Origin: Sphingomonas sp.
GTDB lineage: Bacteria; Pseudomonadota; Alphaproteobacteria; Sphingomonadales; Sphingomonadaceae
Direction of reading: 5' to 3'
NCBI GenBank assembly: GCA_019747165.1
Contig: JAIERC010000519.1
Coordinates: forward strand, 1-5,835
Length of the DNA stretch: 5,835 nt
Below, piece by piece: positions 1 through 5,466 of this stretch. The notes under the pieces were generated by a model that saw only the letters and a list, made by a program, of their open reading frames with translations, was not told the origin of the DNA and made no database searches. Positions within the stretch are counted from its first letter, which is position 1, and every line of letters starts with the position of its first letter. The translations under genes were made by a program, and so were the position numbers.

Positions 1-10
1 CTCTCCCGTT

Positions 11-50
11 CTTCATAAAGAAAGAATCTATAAAAGGATGTTGATGTGAT
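11..50. other. AT-rich tract, possible DNA unwinding element
   Basis: About 29 of these 40 bases are A or T, in clear contrast to the GC-rich surroundings. It sits roughly 100 bp to the left of the DnaA-box cluster, where a strand-opening region could lie. It includes a GANTC site (24-28), the CcrM methylation sequence of alphaproteobacteria. It could equally be promoter DNA of a divergent gene to the left. Confidence 0.35.
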
Positions 51-152
51 GGCACCGTTGATAGCGGGGCTTATGGTGCAATCCCGATAATGCCAACAGG
101 TGCGTGCCGCCAGACCGCGTAATTACCCTCATAGGGGAAGATACCATGCACC

Positions 153-161
153 ATATCCACA
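153..161 (+). promoter_or_regulatory. DnaA box 1 (ATATCCACA)
   Basis: One mismatch to TTATCCACA. It forms a head-to-head pair with box 2, and ATCCACA and TGTGGAT are perfect inverted arms separated by three bases. Confidence 0.6.
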
Positions 162-164
162 GCA

Positions 165-173
165 TGTGGATCG
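165..173 (-). promoter_or_regulatory. DnaA box 2 (CGATCCACA on the minus strand)
   Basis: It differs from TTATCCACA at two positions and from the Caulobacter G-box TGATCCACA at one. Taken alone it is weak. Its inverted pairing with box 1 and its place in the cluster support it. Confidence 0.5.
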
Positions 174-195
174 ATTGCCAGCCTGTCGATAGTTT

Positions 196-204
196 TGTGG
201 AACA
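196..204 (-). promoter_or_regulatory. DnaA box 3 (TGTTCCACA on the minus strand)
   Basis: One mismatch to the relaxed consensus TTWTNCACA and one to TGATCCACA. Its core TGTGGA is an inverted copy of the TCCACA in box 4, with 14 bases between the two cores. Confidence 0.5.
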
Positions 205-212
205 ATGGAGCG

Positions 213-221
213 TGATCCACA
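213..221 (+). promoter_or_regulatory. DnaA box 4 (TGATCCACA)
   Basis: Exact match to the moderate-affinity G-box sequence described at the Caulobacter origin, and one mismatch to the E. coli consensus TTATCCACA. Confidence 0.65.
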
Positions 222-233
222 GCCGCGCTGGCG

Positions 234-261
234 CTTGGCGCTGGCAGCGGGTTGCGCTAGC
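234..261 (+). promoter_or_regulatory. Weak candidate promoter of the DUF299-maf-aroE-coaE operon
   Basis: CTTGGC at 234-239 and GCTAGC at 256-261 are separated by 16 bases. They loosely resemble alphaproteobacterial housekeeping -35 (CTTGAC/TTGACG) and -10 (GCTANNNC) elements. The second element lies inside a palindrome, so the match may be coincidental. A start near 268-270 would give a leader of about 28 bases that contains DnaA box 5. Confidence 0.18.
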
Positions 262-274
262 GCTTTTGCCTATG

Positions 275-283
275 TTTTCCACA
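275..283 (+). promoter_or_regulatory. DnaA box 5 (TTTTCCACA), just upstream of the first gene
   Basis: Exact match to TTWTNCACA and the best E. coli-type box of the five. It ends 14 bases before the start codon at 298 and is followed directly by a GANTC methylation sequence (284-288). DnaA bound here could affect transcription of the downstream operon as well as initiation. Confidence 0.65.
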
Positions 284-297
284 GACTCCCCCCGCTG

Positions 298-1110
298 ATG
301 CGGCTTCATGTTCATTTGCTGTCAGATTCGACCGGTGAAACGCTGGAGAATATCGCCAAGGCAGCGCTCGCCCAATATGATGATGTCGAAACGATCCGCC
401 ATTTCTGGCCGATGGTGCGCAGTGAGGCGCATCTTGAACGGATCATCCAGGAAATTGCCCAAAATCCAGGGCTAGTGCTGTTCACATTGGTCAATCTGCA
501 GACGCGGCGCACGCTGGAAACCAAATGTCGGGCGCTTGGCCTATCGGCGGTGGCACCACTGGATACGGTTACTGATGCGCTGTCGGGGTTGCTGGGCCAA
601 CAAGCCAAGGCGCGCCCAGGTCGGCAGCATATGCTTGATGCGGCCTATTTTGCGCGCGTTGAAGCGATCCAATATACCATTGCGCATGATGATGGTGTGG
701 GGTCGGAGGAGTGGGAGGAGGCCGACATCGTCTTGGCTGGTGTGTCACGATCATCCAAAACACCAACCGCCATCTATCTCGCCAACCGAGGCTATAAGAC
801 CGCCAATATTCCGATCGTGGTTGAAGTACCCCCGCCCCCTGCCTTGTTTACGCTCAAAAATCCATTGGTTGTCGGGCTTACCACCAGCGCTGATCGCTTG
901 ATTCAGGTGCGCCGCAACCGCCTCTTGTCGCTCAATCAAGCGCCGGAAACGAGCTATGTCGATCCCGAAGCCGTGACGCATGAAGTTACCTTTGCGCGCC
1001 GGATGTTTGCCGACAATGGTTGGCCAGTGATTGACGTCACCCGCCGCTCGATCGAGGAAACCGCGGCCGCGATCATCGCTTTGGTCAATGATCGGGTCTC
1101 AAACGAATGA
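298..1110 (+). CDS. Pyruvate,phosphate dikinase / PEP synthase regulatory protein (DUF299 kinase/pyrophosphorylase)
   Basis: A 270-residue cytoplasmic enzyme, the usual family length. The family inactivates a PEP-forming dikinase (PPDK or PEP synthase) by ADP-dependent threonine phosphorylation and reactivates it by phosphate-dependent dephosphorylation, so it controls flow between pyruvate and PEP. Visible marks are the N-terminal HLLSDSTGET segment (residues 6-15), HDDG (130-133), the P-loop-like GVSRSSKTPT (148-157) and the proline-rich VEVPPPPALF stretch. Which dikinase it acts on cannot be told from this window. The start at 298 is chosen because homologues begin MRLHxHLLSDSTG. An in-frame ATG at 205 would add 31 residues unlike the family and run through DnaA boxes. 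No Shine-Dalgarno sequence precedes 298, so translation may be leaderless or weakly initiated. It ends in an ATGA overlap with maf. Confidence 0.93.
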   Translation: MRLHVHLLSDSTGETLENIAKAALAQYDDVETIRHFWPMVRSEAHLERIIQEIAQNPGLVLFTLVNLQTRRTLETKCRALGLSAVAPLDTVTDALSGLLGQQAKARPGRQHMLDAAYFARVEAIQYTIAHDDGVGSEEWEEADIVLAGVSRSSKTPTAIYLANRGYKTANIPIVVEVPPPPALFTLKNPLVVGLTTSADRLIQVRRNRLLSLNQAPETSYVDPEAVTHEVTFARRMFADNGWPVIDVTRRSIEETAAAIIALVNDRVSNE

Positions 1111-1703
1111 TGCTGATTCTTGCATCGCAAAGCAGCTCCCGTCGCGCCATGCTGGATGCAGCAGGCGTCGATTATACGGCCGTGCCCGCGCATATTGATG
1201 AGCAATCGACCAAAGCAGCGCTGCAGGCGGCGGGCAGTCCGGCGCGCGACATCGCCGATGCCCTTGCTGAACTAAAGGCGTTGAAAATCTCGCAGGCCAA
1301 TCCCGGCGCGCTGGTGCTGGGCAGCGATTCACTCATGGTGCTGGCCAATGGCACGATTCTCGACAAGCCCATCAACCGGGAACAGGCAGCAGAGCACCTA
1401 ATGGCGATGTCCGCCGGCACGCATCAATTGATCAGTGCTGCGGTGATCGCCGAACAGGGTCGGGCGGTATGGCGCATCGTCGAAGCAGCACGCTTGACCG
1501 TCCGATCATTGTCGCCCGCGACGATCAATGCCTATCTCGATCACGAATGGCCGGCGATTGCCGGGTGTGTCGGTTGTTTTCGGATCGAGGGGCTTGGCGT
1601 GCAGTTGTTCGATCGGATTGAGGGCAATCACTTCACGATTCTGGGCATGCCGTTACTCCCGGTTCTGGGGTATCTGCGGCTGCGGGGAGCATTGCCGCTA
1701 TGA
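1107..1703 (+). CDS. maf: Maf-family nucleotide pyrophosphatase
   Basis: A 198-residue Maf/HAM1-fold enzyme that hydrolyses non-canonical or modified nucleoside triphosphates to monophosphates, a housecleaning role in the cytoplasm. Family marks are the N-terminal LILASQSSSRR (residues 3-13), HIDE (29-32), GSDS with the likely catalytic Asp74, DKP (86-88), and the C-terminal IEGLG and EGNHFTILGMPLLP segments (160-185). The GCVGCFRIEGLG segment and the ending look closer to the YceF type (7-methyl-GTP pyrophosphatase) than to the YhdE type (dTTP/UTP), but the subtype is inference. The start overlaps the previous stop codon as ATGA. A second ATG directly follows at 1110, and since homologues begin MLILAS it may be the true start. 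The same ATGA overlap joins it to aroE. Confidence 0.92.
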   Translation: MMLILASQSSSRRAMLDAAGVDYTAVPAHIDEQSTKAALQAAGSPARDIADALAELKALKISQANPGALVLGSDSLMVLANGTILDKPINREQAAEHLMAMSAGTHQLISAAVIAEQGRAVWRIVEAARLTVRSLSPATINAYLDHEWPAIAGCVGCFRIEGLGVQLFDRIEGNHFTILGMPLLPVLGYLRLRGALPL

Positions 1704-2509
1704 CTCAGCCCTATGCAGAGGTGATTGGCGATCCCATTGGTCATTCCAAGTCACCGATTATTCACGGCTTTTGGCTGAAGGCGCTGGGGCATGATGCGGC
1801 CTATCGGGCCTGCCACGTCTTGCCCGATGGCCTTGCCGATTATTTCGCGACGCGTCGATCCGATCCGGCCTGGCGCGGCTGCAACATTACCGTGCCGCAT
1901 AAGGTCGCAGCGCTCGATCATGTCGCCGATCCAGGCACTATCCGGGCGACCATTGGCGCGATCAATACCGTTGCCCGCGACGAACAGGGCCTGTGCTTTG
2001 GCACCAACACCGATGCTGCCGGCTTTTATGCGCCGATTGCTGCGATCGACCTGACCGGGGCGCCGATCGTGGTGATCGGCGCTGGCGGAGCCGCGCGCGC
2101 GGTGCTGTTTGCGCTGTCGCGACTGGGCGTCGGTCCGGTTACGGTTTTGAATCGAAATGTGCTCAAAGCTGCCGCGTTGCTGGCCCGGTTTGGATTGAAG
2201 GGCGCAGCCTTGCCGCTGGAGAGCGCGCTGCCGCCTGCGGCGCTGCTGGTCAATGCCAGCACATTGGGCATGATCGGCCAACCGCCGCTCGCCATCGATC
2301 TTGATCCGTTGCCGGAGGATGCCATCATTTATGATCTGGTCTATGCGCCGCTTGAGACGCCGCTGTTGAAGGCGGCGCGCGCGCGGGGCCTAGATTGCGT
2401 TGATGGGCTGGAGATGTTGATCAGCCAGGCGGCCTTGGCGTTCGAAATCCTGTTCGGAATCGAACCACCGCGCGATCAGGATGAGTCGCTGCGGGCGCTG
2501 CTGTTATGA
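1700..2509 (+). CDS. aroE: Shikimate dehydrogenase (NADP+)
   Basis: A 269-residue enzyme of normal length that reduces 3-dehydroshikimate to shikimate with NADPH, the fourth step of the shikimate pathway to chorismate and aromatic amino acids. The substrate domain shows HSKSP (residues 15-19, binding serines), NITVPHK (62-68) with catalytic Lys68, and NTDAAGF (103-109) with catalytic Asp105. The Rossmann domain shows GAGGAARA (127-134) and NRNVLKA (151-157). Arg152 in the latter fits NADP preference. NASTLGM (185-191), the Y-x-PLETPLL segment (215-223) and DGLEMLISQA (235-244) complete the family pattern. The start overlaps maf as ATGA and the stop overlaps coaE the same way, indicating translational coupling in one operon. 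All key residues are present. Confidence 0.97.
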   Translation: MTQPYAEVIGDPIGHSKSPIIHGFWLKALGHDAAYRACHVLPDGLADYFATRRSDPAWRGCNITVPHKVAALDHVADPGTIRATIGAINTVARDEQGLCFGTNTDAAGFYAPIAAIDLTGAPIVVIGAGGAARAVLFALSRLGVGPVTVLNRNVLKAAALLARFGLKGAALPLESALPPAALLVNASTLGMIGQPPLAIDLDPLPEDAIIYDLVYAPLETPLLKAARARGLDCVDGLEMLISQAALAFEILFGIEPPRDQDESLRALLL

Positions 2510-3099
2510 TTACCGTCGGTCTGACCGGTTCGATCGGGATGGGCAAATCCACGGTGGCGGCGATGTTCGCTGACCAGGGCGTGCCGGTTTTTGATGCCGA
2601 TGCCGCCGTGCATCGGCTGCAGGGGCCGGGCGGTGCGCTGATTCCCATTATTGAAGCGACTTTTCCTGGAACAACAGGCCCGGATGGGGTTGATCGAGCG
2701 CGGTTGGGCGCGGCTGTTTTTGGCAACGATGCGGCCATGCAGCGGCTGGAGGCGATCGTTCACCCTGCTGTTGGCGCAGAACGCGCGGCTTTTCTGCTGG
2801 CAAATGCCGCCGCACCGGTGGTCGTTTTCGATATTCCGCTGCTGTTTGAAACCGGTGGCGATCAGCATGTCGACAAGATCGTCGTGGTATCGGCGGTGTA
2901 CGACGTCCAACGGGATCGCGTGCTCGCTCGGCCGGGTCAGTCACTGGATCGTTTTGCGGCTATATTGGCGCGCCAGACACCCGATGCGGCAAAGCGTGCG
3001 CGTGCCGATTTTGTGATCGCCACTGATGTGCCGATTGAGGAAACACGGTCAGCCGTCGATGCGGTCATCGCTTGCCTGTTGCGCGCAAGGGGTGAATAA
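2506..3099 (+). CDS. coaE: Dephospho-CoA kinase
   Basis: A 197-residue P-loop kinase that phosphorylates the 3'-hydroxyl of the dephospho-CoA ribose with ATP, the last step of coenzyme A synthesis. The Walker A motif is GSIGMGKS (residues 8-15). VFDADAAVH (28-36) supplies the acidic substrate-site residue Asp32. LEAIVHP (81-87), the DIPLLFET strand (109-116) and the RFAAILARQ lid-side helix (149-157) are all typical. The length matches the family. It begins in an ATGA overlap with aroE and ends 8 bp before dnaQ. Linkage of coaE to aroE and dnaQ close to the origin is a familiar alphaproteobacterial arrangement. Confidence 0.97.
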   Translation: MITVGLTGSIGMGKSTVAAMFADQGVPVFDADAAVHRLQGPGGALIPIIEATFPGTTGPDGVDRARLGAAVFGNDAAMQRLEAIVHPAVGAERAAFLLANAAAPVVVFDIPLLFETGGDQHVDKIVVVSAVYDVQRDRVLARPGQSLDRFAAILARQTPDAAKRARADFVIATDVPIEETRSAVDAVIACLLRARGE

Positions 3100-3107
3100 C
3101 ATCGCTT

Positions 3108-3797
3108 ATGCGTGAGATTGTCTTTGATACTGAGACGACTGGCCTCAGTTTTTCCAATGGTGATCGGCTGGTTGAAATTGGGTGTGTCGAGCTGTTTAAC
3201 CGCGTTGAAACTGGCCAGACCTACCACGCCTATTTTCACCCCGAACGGCCAATGGCCCCAGAGGCTCAGGCGATCCATGGGCTGAGCGACGCCTTTCTTG
3301 CTGATAAGCCGCTTTTCGCCGAACGTTGCGACGACTTACTGGAATTTCTGGGTGACAGCCCCTTGGTGGCCCATAATGCCAGCTTTGATTTCGGTTTTTT
3401 GAACGGCGAATTGAAGCGTTCTGGTCGGCAGATGCTGTCGCTTAGCCGGATGATCGATACCGTGGCGATGGCACGCACCCGCCATCCCGGCGCAAAACAT
3501 TCGCTTGATGCGCTGTGCACACGTTTCGGAATCGATCGCAGCCACCGTGTCCTGCACGGTGCCTTGCTTGATGCTCAGCTGCTCGCGCAAGTCTATGTCG
3601 AGTTGACCGGTGGCCGCCAGATCGGGCTGACGTTGGTATCGGACATCACCGAGCAGGCCGCGCCACCGGTAGATGCATCGCGCAGCGTCGCCCGGCCGCA
3701 ACGCATCTTTGCTGTCACCGCTGAAGAGGCAGCGCGACACAGCCAATTCCTGGAAAGCGTGAACAATCCCCTATGGGGGCCGTTGGAAACGCAGTGA
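3108..3797 (+). CDS. dnaQ: DNA polymerase III epsilon subunit (3'-5' proofreading exonuclease)
   Basis: A 229-residue DEDDh exonuclease, the proofreading subunit of the replicative polymerase core. Exo I is DTETTG (residues 7-12, metal ligands Asp7 and Glu9). Exo II is HNASFDFGFLN (89-99, Asp94). Exo III is the HGALLDA segment with His150 and Asp155. These correspond to Asp12, Glu14, Asp103, His162 and Asp167 of the E. coli protein. The exonuclease domain ends near residue 172. A linker and a tail finishing NPLWGP (220-225) follow, and in DnaQ the equivalent region binds the alpha subunit. An AGGGGTGA stretch at 3088-3095, inside the end of coaE, is the nearest Shine-Dalgarno-like sequence. 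It is rather far (12 bases) from the ATG, so initiation may depend partly on translation of coaE. A role as the polymerase III subunit, not another DEDDh nuclease, is supported by gene context and the tail. Confidence 0.93.
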   Translation: MREIVFDTETTGLSFSNGDRLVEIGCVELFNRVETGQTYHAYFHPERPMAPEAQAIHGLSDAFLADKPLFAERCDDLLEFLGDSPLVAHNASFDFGFLNGELKRSGRQMLSLSRMIDTVAMARTRHPGAKHSLDALCTRFGIDRSHRVLHGALLDAQLLAQVYVELTGGRQIGLTLVSDITEQAAPPVDASRSVARPQRIFAVTAEEAARHSQFLESVNNPLWGPLETQ

Positions 3798-3835
3798 CGA
3801 TTATTGACGGGCTGTCGGTTTCCCGCTGCCCTAAT

Positions 3836-3843
3836 GGAGGAGG
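3836..3843 (+). promoter_or_regulatory. Strong Shine-Dalgarno sequence of hpf
   Basis: GGAGGAGG lies six bases before the ATG at 3850 and is by far the strongest ribosome binding site in the window. It fixes the hpf start and suggests efficient, independent translation, unlike the coupled starts of the genes upstream. Confidence 0.85.
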
Positions 3844-3849
3844 AAAGAC

Positions 3850-4449
3850 ATGGACATCCGCGTTTCCGGCCATCAGGTCGATACAGGCAACGCGCTGCGG
3901 CAACGTGTCGAGGATCGGCTTCAGGGAATAGCGGAGAAGTATTTTGCCCGGGCAATTTCTGCCCATGTCACGCTTGGACGCGGGCCGCATGACAATGGCT
4001 TTACCTGCGACATCGTCGCGCATGTGATGCAGGGATTGGTGCTGAAAGGGCGCGGCGACGCAATGGAGGCGCATCTCGCCTTTGATGGCGCGGCCGACAA
4101 GATTGAAAAGCAACTGCGCCGCTATATGCGCCGGTTGAAGGATCGCCATAGTGCCCAAGTCGTCAATGGTCCTGACATGGCCAATGGCCGTGATATGGTT
4201 GGTGACAATGCCGGCTATACGCTGTTCCGTGAGAGCGACGCCGAAGCCGAGGTGCAGGATTTTCCTGCTATTGTCGCCGAAATGCGGGTTGATGTCCCTG
4301 ATGCCAGCGTGTCGGACGCGGTGATGATGCTTGATCTGCGCAACACCACTGCCTTGTTGTTCCGCAATAGCGGCACCGGTGCCTATAACATGGTCTATCG
4401 GCGAGGTGATGGCACGATCGGCTGGGTTGAACCGCAACGCAGCAGCTGA
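3850..4449 (+). CDS. hpf: Long-form ribosome hibernation promoting factor (HPF)
   Basis: A 199-residue protein of the long HPF class. Residues 1 to about 105 match the RaiA/HPF ribosome-binding domain, which occupies the decoding site of the 30S subunit: the opening MDIRVSGHQVDTGNALRQRV and a basic helix, KQLRRYMRRLKDR. A variable linker follows. Residues about 135-197 match the C-terminal dimerisation domain, ending YNMVYRRGDGTIGWVEP. In long HPF this domain pairs two ribosomes into 100S dimers that are stored during starvation. The gene has its own strong ribosome binding site and a 52-bp gap upstream, so separate expression in stationary phase is plausible, though I could not identify a promoter. 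In many proteobacteria hpf sits between rpoN and ptsN. Here ptsN follows, but dnaQ takes the rpoN position. Confidence 0.93.
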   Translation: MDIRVSGHQVDTGNALRQRVEDRLQGIAEKYFARAISAHVTLGRGPHDNGFTCDIVAHVMQGLVLKGRGDAMEAHLAFDGAADKIEKQLRRYMRRLKDRHSAQVVNGPDMANGRDMVGDNAGYTLFRESDAEAEVQDFPAIVAEMRVDVPDASVSDAVMMLDLRNTTALLFRNSGTGAYNMVYRRGDGTIGWVEPQRSS

Positions 4450-4535
4450 CGCTTTCGCTGTTGCCCAAACAGGGCTATGCGCCCCGGTCTCCGCATCGTG
4501 CGCTCTCGGCGCCGCCGGTGCAGCGCCCTGGAACC
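4450..4535. other. hpf-ptsN intergenic spacer
   Basis: This 86-bp spacer is the longest gap after the origin region. It can form two small GC-rich hairpins: GCCC/GGGC with a 5-base loop (4463-4475), and GGCGC/GCGCC with a 10-base loop (4508-4527) just before the ptsN start. Neither is followed by a T-run, so neither looks like an intrinsic terminator. No convincing promoter was found. Confidence 0.4.
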
Positions 4536-5006
4536 ATGATGATCAATTTCACTGATTTGCTGTTGCCCGCTACGGTGCTCAACCAGGTTGCCGCCGCCAA
4601 TAAAAAGGCGTTGCTACACCATATTGGCCAGGCGGCAGCGCAATCCTATGGCCTTGATGCCAAGGCGATTGTCAGCGCGCTGGCTGATCGGGAACGGATT
4701 GGGTCAACCGGTTTTGGCGGCGGCGTGGCGATCCCGCACGGCAAGCTCGATGGCTTGCCCCGGGTGGTCGGTGTCTTTGCTCGCCTGGCGCAGCCGATCG
4801 ATTTCCAGGCGATTGACGATCTGCCCGTGGATATTGTGTTTGCGCTGCTGTCGCCGCCTGATGCCGGGGCTGATCATCTCAAATCGCTGGCGCGGGTCTC
4901 GCGGCGGCTGCGCGATCGCGGTTTTGTTGCCAAATTGCGCGGGGCCGGTTCACCTGACGCGCTCTATGCGCTTTGGACAGGGGACGAAGGCCGCGATGCC
5001 GCCTGA
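4536..5006 (+). CDS. ptsN: PTS IIA-like nitrogen regulatory protein (EIIA-Ntr)
   Basis: A 156-residue single-domain IIA protein. EIIA-Ntr is the final phosphate acceptor of the nitrogen PTS (PEP to PtsP to NPr to PtsN). It transports no sugar but regulates partners such as potassium uptake and metabolic enzymes according to its phosphorylation state. The phosphorylated histidine is His68 in AIPHGKLDGL, preceded by the typical ERIGSTGFGGGVAIPHG-like segment (residues 53-69). The family C-terminal half with LLSPPDAGADHLKSLARVSRRLR is also clear. The start could be ATG 4536 or the adjacent ATG 4539. A GGAA at 4530-4533 spaces better with 4539. A TTG at 4461 in frame would add 25 residues with no family support. 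It overlaps the next gene by 11 bp. Confidence 0.93.
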   Translation: MMINFTDLLLPATVLNQVAAANKKALLHHIGQAAAQSYGLDAKAIVSALADRERIGSTGFGGGVAIPHGKLDGLPRVVGVFARLAQPIDFQAIDDLPVDIVFALLSPPDAGADHLKSLARVSRRLRDRGFVAKLRGAGSPDALYALWTGDEGRDAA

Positions 5007-5466
5007 CCAGCGGCCCGTTGCCGAAGGTGCCCAGGCGCATTTCCGGGCGCTTGAATCGCTCTATGACGCTGCCCCCATCAACCGGCTGTTCGATTCGCAC
5101 CTGACGATTCCGGAAACCGGCATCGCGCGAATCGAATTCATGCTTGATTCGCGCTATTATCATGCAGGCGGCGCGGCGCATGGCACCAGCTATTTCAAGA
5201 TGCTCGATGATGCCGCCTTTTACGCAGCAAACAGTCTGGTTACGGATCGTTTCCTGCTGACAACGGCCTTCAACCTGCTGTTCACCCGTCCGCTGACTCA
5301 GGGGATGGTGACGGCCGAAGGGCGCTGGATCAGCGGCCAGCGCAGGGTGCTGATCGCCGACGCCCGACTGATCGATTCAAGTGGCGACGAGGTCGCGCGG
5401 GGCACAGGCACCTTCATGCGCTCGCGCATTCCGCTCGCCAGCCTGCCCGGTTATCGCCCGGCATGA
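4996..5466 (+). CDS. PaaI-family hotdog thioesterase
   Basis: A 156-residue protein of the acyl-CoA thioesterase PaaI/HGG-type hotdog superfamily. After an N-terminal segment (residues 1-44), the hotdog core holds YYHAGGAAHGTSYFKMLDDAAFYAA (residues 54-78). Its HxGG-like turn and the Asp71/Asp72 pair correspond to the family's active-site region, and strands with FTRPLTQGMVTAEG and a terminal GTGTF follow. Such enzymes cleave acyl- or aryl-CoA thioesters. The substrate cannot be read from the sequence. The open frame continues upstream to 4588 but only as an out-of-frame shadow of ptsN. The ATG at 4996, preceded by GAAGG at 4986-4990, is the sensible start. The ATGA overlap at its end couples it to the DUF1491 gene. 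Confidence 0.85.
   Translation: MPPDQRPVAEGAQAHFRALESLYDAAPINRLFDSHLTIPETGIARIEFMLDSRYYHAGGAAHGTSYFKMLDDAAFYAANSLVTDRFLLTTAFNLLFTRPLTQGMVTAEGRWISGQRRVLIADARLIDSSGDEVARGTGTFMRSRIPLASLPGYRPA

Larger units (their letters stand above)
1..297. other. Candidate chromosomal replication origin (oriC)
   Basis: This stretch has no convincing gene. Five nonamers resembling DnaA boxes lie at 153-161, 165-173, 196-204, 213-221 and 275-283. One is TGATCCACA, the form called a G-box in the Caulobacter origin, and one is TTTTCCACA, an exact fit to TTWTNCACA. An AT-rich tract occupies 11-50, and a palindrome and a GC-rich direct repeat lie between the last two boxes. From established knowledge, the Caulobacter and Rickettsia origins lie between hemE and the gene family found here immediately downstream (RP001 in Rickettsia). 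I did not see a CtrA-type TTAA-N7-TTAA site or a good IHF site. The left limit may extend beyond the window. An alternative reading is a DnaA-regulated promoter region without origin function. Confidence 0.72.

Noticed and set aside
33..48. IHF-like site on the minus strand (CATCAA...)
   Set aside because: It misses the first W and the TTR half of the WATCAANNNNTTR consensus, so it is not a credible site by eye.
205..297. N-terminal extension of the DUF299 protein from ATG 205
   Set aside because: The 31 extra residues do not resemble the family, which begins MRLHxHLLSDSTG, and the stretch runs over two DnaA boxes and the repeat region. The start at 298 is preferred.
104..298. 64-residue plus-strand frame ending in a TGATG overlap with the first gene
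   Set aside because: It starts at GTG without a ribosome binding site, spans all five DnaA boxes and has no recognisable protein character. It is most likely chance.
28..315. 95-residue minus-strand frame across the origin region
   Set aside because: It runs across the DnaA boxes and into the start of the DUF299 gene, with no family resemblance or ribosome binding site.
24..329. Enrichment of GANTC methylation sites (24-28, 284-288, 325-329) in the origin region
   Set aside because: Three sites in about 330 bases is little above chance, and similar sites recur in maf. Only the site beside DnaA box 5 is mentioned, for its position.
3768..3778. CCCC-TAT-GGGG hairpin near the end of dnaQ as a terminator
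   Set aside because: The stem is four bases, it lies in conserved dnaQ codons and no T-run follows.
3804..3835. TTGACG (3804-3809) with CCTAAT (3830-3835) as an hpf promoter
   Set aside because: The spacer would be 20 bases and transcription would begin inside the Shine-Dalgarno sequence, so it cannot serve the gene as read.
3715..4437. 240-residue minus-strand frame opposite dnaQ and hpf
   Set aside because: Long antisense frames are common in GC-rich DNA. The plus-strand genes here have clear family motifs and this one has none.
4588..4995. Upstream extension of the thioesterase frame
   Set aside because: It lies wholly within ptsN in another frame. The ATG at 4996 has a suitable GAAGG upstream and gives a normal-length protein.
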